Shown here in pieces: positions 58,745-64,000 of a stretch of DNA of 64,000 nt (position 1 is its first letter; every line of letters starts with the position of its first letter). The DNA is from Halomonas sp. HAL1 (GTDB taxonomy: Bacteria; Pseudomonadota; Gammaproteobacteria; Pseudomonadales; Halomonadaceae). The notes under the pieces are model-generated. The model was not told where the DNA came from and did not search any database. It saw only the letters and a program-made list of their open reading frames with translations. The position numbers and the translations under genes were made by a program. The stretch is taken from the NCBI RefSeq assembly GCF_030544485.1, contig NZ_CP130610.1:4186623-4250622 (forward strand), in the 5' to 3' direction.

Positions 58745-59590
58745 ATGCTGTCCTACCAACATGCCTACCATGCCGGTAATTTTGCGGATGTGCATAAACA
58801 TCTGACACTTTACGCGGTGATTGATTATTTATTACGTAAAAAAACGGCTATTACATATATAGATACTCATGCGGGACGAGGGCTCTATCCCCTTAATGCG
58901 CAAGAGACGCAACGCTTGCAAGAGTATCGCGAAGGCATAGGGCCGCTGTGGCAAGCCCGCAATGAGCTAAACGATCCGTTGTTGAACGCGTGGCAAGCAG
59001 CGGTAGCCACTGCTCAAGGTTCCTCAGCAACCCTGACGCACTACCCAGGCTCTCCCTGGTGGCTGAGTCATTCGTTGCGTGAGCAGGATCAACTGCGGCT
59101 GTTTGAGCTGCACCCTGGCGAGCACGAGCAACTTTCTACCCAGGGTTTACCAGCTAATGCCCAGCGTGTGTTTGGCGATGGGCTGGCGGGGCTTGAGGCC
59201 ATGTTGCCCGCAATAACGCCACGGCTATGCGTGCTCATCGACCCCAGTTATGAGCGTAAAGTGGAATATCAGGAAGTGGCCGATACCGTCGCTTATACAC
59301 TGGAGAAAGCGCGCCATGCAGTGGTATTGATCTGGTATCCGCTGCTACCGGCTGGTCACCATCACTCGCTATTAGATGCTTTAAAAGAGAGCGGTCAGCG
59401 CAAAATATGGCGCAGCGAATTGTTGCTGCGTGAACCCGATGAGCAGGTTCACGGTATGTTTGGCAGCGGTATGTTGGTGATTAATCCACCCTGGGGTTTG
59501 GATGAGCGACTAGCCGCAGCAATGGCGGAAATTACCCCGTTACTAGGTTCTTCTAGTCGCTATCAGGCGGATTGGTGGGTGGGAGAGTAG
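58745..59590 (+). CDS. rlmJ: 23S rRNA (adenine2030-N6)-methyltransferase RlmJ
   Basis: The 281-residue methyltransferase starts MLSYQHAYHAGNFADVHKH, the RlmJ/YhiR signature. It has YIDTHAGRGLY (SAM binding), LIDPSYE (the catalytic DPPY-like motif), and an NPPW segment near the C-terminus. Convergent with mnmE, 30 bp apart. Confidence 0.95.
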   Translation: MLSYQHAYHAGNFADVHKHLTLYAVIDYLLRKKTAITYIDTHAGRGLYPLNAQETQRLQEYREGIGPLWQARNELNDPLLNAWQAAVATAQGSSATLTHYPGSPWWLSHSLREQDQLRLFELHPGEHEQLSTQGLPANAQRVFGDGLAGLEAMLPAITPRLCVLIDPSYERKVEYQEVADTVAYTLEKARHAVVLIWYPLLPAGHHHSLLDALKESGQRKIWRSELLLREPDEQVHGMFGSGMLVINPPWGLDERLAAAMAEITPLLGSSSRYQADWWVGE

Positions 59591-59620
59591 TGTTGGTAAT
59601 GAGAGTAAAGAGTAGCTCTC

Positions 59621-60991
59621 TTACTTACCGATACAAAAACTGCCGAAAATCTCGCCCAATAAATCATCGGCGCTGAATTCACCGGTGATTTCGCCCAACG
59701 CTTGTTGAGTGTCGCGCAGATCTTCCGCTAGCAGCTCGCCTGCGCCGTAGCCATCAAGCTGAGCGCGGCCCGTAGTGAGCGCCGCCATAGCACGGTCCAG
59801 GGCGTCCAGGTGCCGCCGACGAGCGGAAAAACGACCCTCGGTAGTGGCGGCAAAGCCCATTATGTCCTTAAGGTGCGCTTTCAAGTTATCCACACCCTCA
59901 CCCGTTTTAGCGGATAAACGTACGGTGGGGGGCGTTGTGGATAAATCTAATCCAGGCGGTTCCGCACTGGTATCAATCTTATTGCGCACTAACGTCAAGC
60001 GCTGCTGATCGGGCAGGCGAGCGACAAACTCGGGCCAGATGGCCATGGGGTCGGTCGAGGCGGTCGTGCTGGCATCCACCAGCAGCAGTACGCGATCGGC
60101 TTTCTCTATCTCGGCCCAGGCGCGAGCGACACCGATCTTCTCAACGGCATCAGGTGTATCGCGCAGTCCGGCGGTGTCGATGATGTGCAGCGGCATACCG
60201 TCGATATGAATATGTTCGCGCAGCACATCCCGGGTCGTGCCGGCAATATCCGTCACAATGGCGGTATCTTGTTCGGTCAGCGCATTCAGCAGGCTCGACT
60301 TACCCGCATTGGGCCGCCCGGCAATGACCACGCTCATTCCTTCACGCATCAGAGCGCCTTGGCCTGCTGCCTGGCGTACGTCGCTCAGTGCTTGCTGGAC
60401 GCTGCTTAAGTGCTGGGCAACATGGCCATCGGCAAGAAAGTCGATCTCCTCTTCAGGGAAATCAATCGCCGCTTCAACGTAAACACGTAGCTCAATTAGT
60501 CGTTGCACCAACGCTGACACGCGCTTCGAGAACTCACCCTGTAGCGAGCGCACGGCATTTTCGGCCGCTGAGCGGGAAGTGGCATCAATCAAATCGGCGA
60601 TAGCCTCTGCCTGGGCCAGATCGAGCTTGTCGTTGAGAAAAGCCCGTTCGGAAAACTCGCCAGGGCGCGCTAGACGTGCCCCGAGAGCCACACAGCGCTC
60701 CAACAGCATATCCATAATAATGGGGCCGCCGTGGCCCTGTAATTCCAGTACGTCCTCACCGGTAAACGAGTGGGGCCCGTTGAAGAGCAGGGCGATGCCT
60801 TCATCAATAATGCTTTCAGCGCCCTGGAAGGGGCCGTAGTGGGCGTAACGAGGTGAGGGGCAGTGACCGAGCATGGCCTCGGCGATAGCGCGGCAGGCAG
60901 GCCCTGAGACGCGAATGATACCAACACCACCGCGTCCAGGAGGGGTAGCCAATGCGGTAATCGTATCCTGAGTATAAAGTCGTTCAACCAT
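59621..60991 (-). CDS. mnmE: tRNA modification GTPase MnmE (TrmE)
   Basis: Partner of MnmG in wobble uridine modification. The 456-residue product has an N-terminal formyl-THF-binding domain ([22 protein letters not shown] in two parts), GTPase motifs [29 protein letters not shown] and NKID, and the C-terminal CIGK. The frame extends 30 codons upstream, but ATG 60991 gives the family start [13 protein letters not shown]. Two opposed DnaA-box-like sites lie inside (59886-59894, 59936-59944). Confidence 0.96.
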   Translation of the reverse strand: MVERLYTQDTITALATPPGRGGVGIIRVSGPACRAIAEAMLGHCPSPRYAHYGPFQGAESIIDEGIALLFNGPHSFTGEDVLELQGHGGPIIMDMLLERCVALGARLARPGEFSERAFLNDKLDLAQAEAIADLIDATSRSAAENAVRSLQGEFSKRVSALVQRLIELRVYVEAAIDFPEEEIDFLADGHVAQHLSSVQQALSDVRQAAGQGALMREGMSVVIAGRPNAGKSSLLNALTEQDTAIVTDIAGTTRDVLREHIHIDGMPLHIIDTAGLRDTPDAVEKIGVARAWAEIEKADRVLLLVDASTTASTDPMAIWPEFVARLPDQQRLTLVRNKIDTSAEPPGLDLSTTPPTVRLSAKTGEGVDNLKAHLKDIMGFAATTEGRFSARRRHLDALDRAMAALTTGRAQLDGYGAGELLAEDLRDTQQALGEITGEFSADDLLGEIFGSFCIGK

Positions 60992-61044
60992 GGCGAGTCT
61001 CTTTAATGGATGCGTACAGTGTGAGTTTGTCATCTTTAAAACGC

Positions 61045-61071
61045 CAGACCCCCGCACTGGGCGGGGGTCTG
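61045..61071 (-). terminator. Terminator between yidC and mnmE
   Basis: 11-bp GC-rich stem (61045-61055 with 61061-61071) with a short T run on the minus strand (complement of AAAACG). It lies 24 bp after the yidC stop. Confidence 0.8.
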
Positions 61072-61094
61072 AAGGCTTCAACTACCACGGCAGG

Positions 61095-62804
61095 CTATTT
61101 GGTCTTCATGCCTTTGCCGATGGTCGGGTCATTCTCGATTTTGCGCGTAATATAGTACTGCTGTGCCACCGAAATGATGTTGTTGACCACCCAGTAGATG
61201 ACCAGACCCGCCGGGAACCACAGGAAGAAGAAGGTAAAGATGATGGGTAGCATCTTCATGATCTTCGCCTGCATCGGATCCGGAGGCGTCGGGTTCAACA
61301 TTTGCTGAACAAACATCGAAATACCCATCAGGATCGGCAGAATGAAGTACGGATCTTTCACCGATAAATCCTGGATCCAGAAGATAAACGGTGCGTGTCG
61401 CAGTTCGACCGATTCCAGCAACATCCAGTAAAGCGCGATGAAGACCGGCATCTGAATCACAATAGGTAGACAGCCCCCCAGCGGATTGATCTTCTCCTTC
61501 TGGTAGAACTTCATCATCTCTTGCGACATCTTCTGACGATCGTCGCCATACATCTCTTTCAGGCGCTGCATTTCAGGGCCGAGCTTACGCATCCGGCCCA
61601 TGGATTTGTACGCTTTGGCGGAAAGCGGGAACAGTACGGTCTTAACCAGTACCGTTAGCAATACAATCGACCAGCCCCAGTTACCGACGATGTCGTGGAT
61701 CTTATCCAGCAACCAGAAGAGGGGGTTGGCGATAAACCATAGCCAGCCGTAATCCACGGTTAAGCGAAGGTTAGGTGCCACCTGCTCTAGGTAGTCCTGA
61801 ATCTTCGGCCCCATATAAAGGGTAGCACCTAACGTGGCTTCGCCTTCTGCGGCAATGCTGCTAGTGGGGCCAGCAAAGGCTACGACGTTTCGATTACTTG
61901 AGTCGGTGGTAACGTAGTAGAGGTTTTGCTGATCCTGCTGAGGCGCCCATGCCGAGACAAAGTAGTGCTGAATGATCGCAATCCAGCCGCCCTGTGCTTC
62001 GCGGTTTTCAAAGTTACTGGCTTGAATATCCTCGAAGTCGATCTTTTCGTAGCGTGCATCCGGCGTTGAGTAGGCGGCCCCCAGATAGGAGTTCATACCC
62101 ATTGAAACGCCGCTTGATGGATCCGGGCTATTATCGCGTGCTAACTGGCCAATAAAGCGCGCACTGACCGGTGCGTCGGTGTTATTGGCTAGGTAGTAAT
62201 TGACGTTGACCGCATAGCTGCCGCGCTCAAACGTAAGGCGCTTAATAACCTCGACGCCGTTAACGTCGGCGGTTAGGTCGATGCTCAGCTCTTCATCGTT
62301 ATCGCCTAACCGATAGTCGGTATTTTCAGGCGTGAACGCGATGCGGCTTGCCTGGCCATCAAGCTGAAGACCTGAACGAGCCACGTAGCTGCGGCTGCTG
62401 TTATCCGACAACAGCACGTAGTTCCGCTCAGAGTTGAGGGAAAGTTTGTGCTGCGGTAACGCGGCATAAACAATATCACCACCGTGTGGATCAATGCGTA
62501 CATCAAGAACATCGGTCGTTACGGCAATGAAATCACGGCTAGACGTTTCGCTTTCAGTATCGCCAGGAATACCTTCACCAACCGCATTTGGCTGTGATGT
62601 AGTACTCGGAACGGCTAAGCCGCCCTCGCCATCGTCAACATTGCTGGATGGTACTGAATTGCTAGATGGTGCTGAATTACTGCGTTGAGTCGTTTCAGGC
62701 ACTGAATCGTAATTCGGCTGCCCGTAATCCTGATTCCACTGGACGACTAGCAAGTACGCCAGTACGGCTAGTGGAATCAGTAATAAAAGTCGTTTTACGT
62801 CCAT
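61095..62804 (-). CDS. yidC: Membrane protein insertase YidC
   Basis: A 569-residue Oxa1-superfamily insertase. N-terminal TM, a large periplasmic beta-sandwich domain (about 60-350), and the conserved C-terminal helices with the positively charged groove (GNWGWSIVLLTVLVK, KINPLGGCLPIVIQMPVFIALY, FPAGLVIYWVVNN). A Ser/Asn repeat (SNSAPSSNSVPSSN) near residue 45 lengthens the periplasmic linker. It follows rnpA by 121 bp; no yidD frame is found between them. Confidence 0.97.
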   Translation of the reverse strand: MDVKRLLLLIPLAVLAYLLVVQWNQDYGQPNYDSVPETTQRSNSAPSSNSVPSSNVDDGEGGLAVPSTTSQPNAVGEGIPGDTESETSSRDFIAVTTDVLDVRIDPHGGDIVYAALPQHKLSLNSERNYVLLSDNSSRSYVARSGLQLDGQASRIAFTPENTDYRLGDNDEELSIDLTADVNGVEVIKRLTFERGSYAVNVNYYLANNTDAPVSARFIGQLARDNSPDPSSGVSMGMNSYLGAAYSTPDARYEKIDFEDIQASNFENREAQGGWIAIIQHYFVSAWAPQQDQQNLYYVTTDSSNRNVVAFAGPTSSIAAEGEATLGATLYMGPKIQDYLEQVAPNLRLTVDYGWLWFIANPLFWLLDKIHDIVGNWGWSIVLLTVLVKTVLFPLSAKAYKSMGRMRKLGPEMQRLKEMYGDDRQKMSQEMMKFYQKEKINPLGGCLPIVIQMPVFIALYWMLLESVELRHAPFIFWIQDLSVKDPYFILPILMGISMFVQQMLNPTPPDPMQAKIMKMLPIIFTFFFLWFPAGLVIYWVVNNIISVAQQYYITRKIENDPTIGKGMKTK

Positions 62805-62876
62805 GAGGGTTCTGCCCGCTGGGTGGTGAACATGCTAATGGCGCAGTGTCATTTACTCGACCCTTGACACACGAAA

Positions 62877-62894
62877 GCCTGCCAGGCGGCAGGC
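62877..62894 (-). terminator. Hairpin after rnpA
   Basis: 7-bp GC stem (62877-62883 with 62888-62894) followed on the minus strand by TTTCGTG. A weak candidate attenuator or terminator between rnpA and yidC. Confidence 0.4.
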
Positions 62895-62925
62895 CGAGGT
62901 CGAGCGGCGAGGTGTGCACCAAAGG

Positions 62926-63318
62926 TCACGTGTCACGCTCTGGCATTGGTGCTGCGATCACCGCCTGTGCGTCACGCTGAAGTCGCTTCCACATGCCGTG
63001 TAACTGGCGATGCAAGGTGTCGTTGTCGATATCCTGAACGCCGCGTCGGGCAAGCACCACGATATCCACTGAGGGTAAGTGATCTTGACGAAGACGGACA
63101 GATTCTCGAACGAGACGCTTGAAACGGTTGCGATCTACGGCGCGTTTGACATTTTTTTTGCTGACTACCAGTCCAAGGCGGGGGTATCCCCGAGTACTCA
63201 AGCGAACTAACGCCATCATACCTTTGCCATGCACTTTCAGGTCGGCTTGCTCAAACACGTGACTGAAATCCCCAGCATTTAGTAACCGTAACTGCCGGGG
63301 AAAGCCTTTCTGCGGCAC
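62926..63318 (-). CDS. rnpA: Ribonuclease P protein component
   Basis: The protein subunit of RNase P, for tRNA 5' maturation. The 130-residue product has the RNR motif region VKRAVDRNRFKRLVRESVR and LRLLNAGDFSHVF. Start choice: GTG 63318 is best spaced from GGA; TTG 63324 is an alternative. It lies 13 bp after rpmH in the conserved rpmH-rnpA order. Confidence 0.95.
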   Translation of the reverse strand: MPQKGFPRQLRLLNAGDFSHVFEQADLKVHGKGMMALVRLSTRGYPRLGLVVSKKNVKRAVDRNRFKRLVRESVRLRQDHLPSVDIVVLARRGVQDIDNDTLHRQLHGMWKRLQRDAQAVIAAPMPERDT

Positions 63319-63331
63319 ACGCAATCCGAGA

Positions 63332-63466
63332 TCAGGCGCTCAGACGCTTGCGGCCCTTGGCACGGCGACGTGCGAGGACGGCGCGACCGTTTTTGGTTGC
63401 CATACGAGCACGGAAGCCATGCGCGCGCTTGCGCTTGAGAACGCTAGGTTGAAAAGTGCGTTTCAT
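63332..63466 (-). CDS. rpmH: 50S ribosomal protein L34
   Basis: A 44-residue ribosomal protein, [20 protein letters not shown] onward, ending KGRKRLSA. It is highly basic and matches L34 of gammaproteobacteria. ATG at 63466 is preceded by GGGAATAAC. It is the first gene of the rpmH-rnpA unit and diverges from the expected dnaA. Confidence 0.97.
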   Translation of the reverse strand: MKRTFQPSVLKRKRAHGFRARMATKNGRAVLARRRAKGRKRLSA

Positions 63467-64000
63467 AACTCGTTATTCCCACGTGGTTTAGGACGGAAAG
63501 TGAATTCCAAAAAGCCCGGTCCAGTGAGGAACTAGCCGGGGAGATTCAATTCAAGACCGGAAATTGTAGAGACTTCCTTTGCTGGGTGCAATTTTTCCTT
63601 GCATAAAAAGCGTTGTGGCGTCATTGCGGCCATGCTGGCAGTGAGAGTTATAGCAATCTATGTTCTGGCTATTATTACTAATAGGTAGTTCTAAACCTGT
63701 TGTTATTAATAGTGGGGATACTATTTGTGGATAAGTGGTTTTAATTATTATTTATCAATTGCCTATAAACATAAAAAATCTGTGTGTAAGTTCCGTATAA
63801 ACAGTCTACAAGGTGTTAAGTAGATGTGTTTAACCCAAACGTAAGTCGCTTATTTGTTAATTATCCCCGTTCCTCCACACGGTTTTCCCATAGGCTCACT
63901 GCAAGTTGTCCACAGGACGATATTCAGGCTTAAACCCGTGTGGATAACCGAAGCTTTGGGCGCTACAATGGTCGGCCGTTTTCAACCGATGGTGAGATGA
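63467..64000. other. Intergenic region upstream of the expected dnaA; second candidate origin
   Basis: The 534 bases to the window end contain no gene. Perfect inverted DnaA boxes TGTGGATAA lie at 63726-63734 and 63939-63947; near matches are TGTGTGTAA (63781-63789) and TTGTCCACA (63906-63914). An AT-rich stretch runs at about 63655-63800. The rpmH promoter should lie near 63470-63600. In pseudomonads the origin lies between rpmH and dnaA; the boxes could equally be dnaA autoregulation sites. No start codon of dnaA is within the window: the final ATG and GTG run into TGA. Confidence 0.55.

Noticed and set aside
59590..59620. Imperfect hairpin between rlmJ and mnmE as a terminator
   Set aside because: The 9-bp stem has a bulge and a 10-base loop, and no T run on either side.
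62695..62922. Minus-strand frame between rnpA and yidC considered as yidD
   Set aside because: Its product is Arg/Pro/Ser-rich, lacks the YidD Cys motif, and overlaps the start of yidC out of frame.
63479..63486. Palindrome CCACGTGG near rpmH considered as a ParB parS site
   Set aside because: Only the central 8 bases match the parS consensus; the flanking TGTT/AACA arms are absent. Similar short cores at 6606 and 13855 fail for the same reason.
63985..64000. ATG/GTG at the right edge as the dnaA start
   Set aside because: ATG GTG AGA is followed by TGA, so neither codon opens a gene; dnaA must start beyond the window.

Overview
The window is chromosomal DNA from a halophilic gammaproteobacterium, most likely Halomonadaceae (Halomonas/Vreelandella type). 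The call rests on an NhaD sodium/proton antiporter, acidic secreted proteins, a Pseudomonas-like yicC-rph-crc-pyrE neighbourhood, and the mnmG-rsmG-parA-parB-atp block. It sits next to the replication origin: rpmH ends the right side and dnaA should begin just past base 64000. No rRNA, tRNA, insertion sequence, prophage or CRISPR array was seen.

Layout. 1-4371 (minus) is a type I restriction-modification operon: hsdR, hsdM, then a DUF1016/YhcG gene cut by the left edge. 4659-10742 is housekeeping: yicC, rph, a Crc-type repressor, pyrE, trmL, rep. 10850-11725 is a two-haem cytochrome c5-like protein. 11901-20015 is the most unusual region. A GNAT gene diverges from a tightly coupled operon of a thermostable-hemolysin-family protein, an AMP-binding ligase, a haem-oxygenase-like diiron protein, an SDR, a TPR protein and a QseBC/PmrAB-like two-component system. 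A CBS-domain gene follows. PmrA/QseB-type boxes lie before the first gene and before the CBS gene. 20125-30013 carries nhaD, glmS, glmU, apbE, uppP, a CDF metal exporter and mgtE. 30188-41834 (minus) is the complete atpIBEFHAGDC operon preceded by mnmG, rsmG, parA and parB.

41835-42425 is a gene-free stretch with at least seven DnaA-box-like sites, one of two origin candidates. The other is 63467-64000, between rpmH and the expected dnaA. 42426-44774 is a polar amino acid ABC transporter, followed by erpA and argC. 46631-51033 (plus) holds a ClC channel/antiporter, hemJ, thiD and hemL. 51113-51475 is a small exported protein of unknown function. 51530-55865 is a curli system with all genes on one strand: csgD-E-F-G, a terminator, then csgB-csgA. 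The curlin is about twice the usual length. 56149-63466 has rdgB, hemW, an OmpA-like lipoprotein, rlmJ, mnmE, yidC, rnpA and rpmH. No yidD fits between rnpA and yidC.

Working together: most genes are core growth functions typical of an origin-proximal region (ATP synthesis, tRNA modification, segregation, cell-wall precursors, haem). The accessory parts are the restriction system, the ligase/diiron/SDR operon under its own two-component system, and the curli locus.
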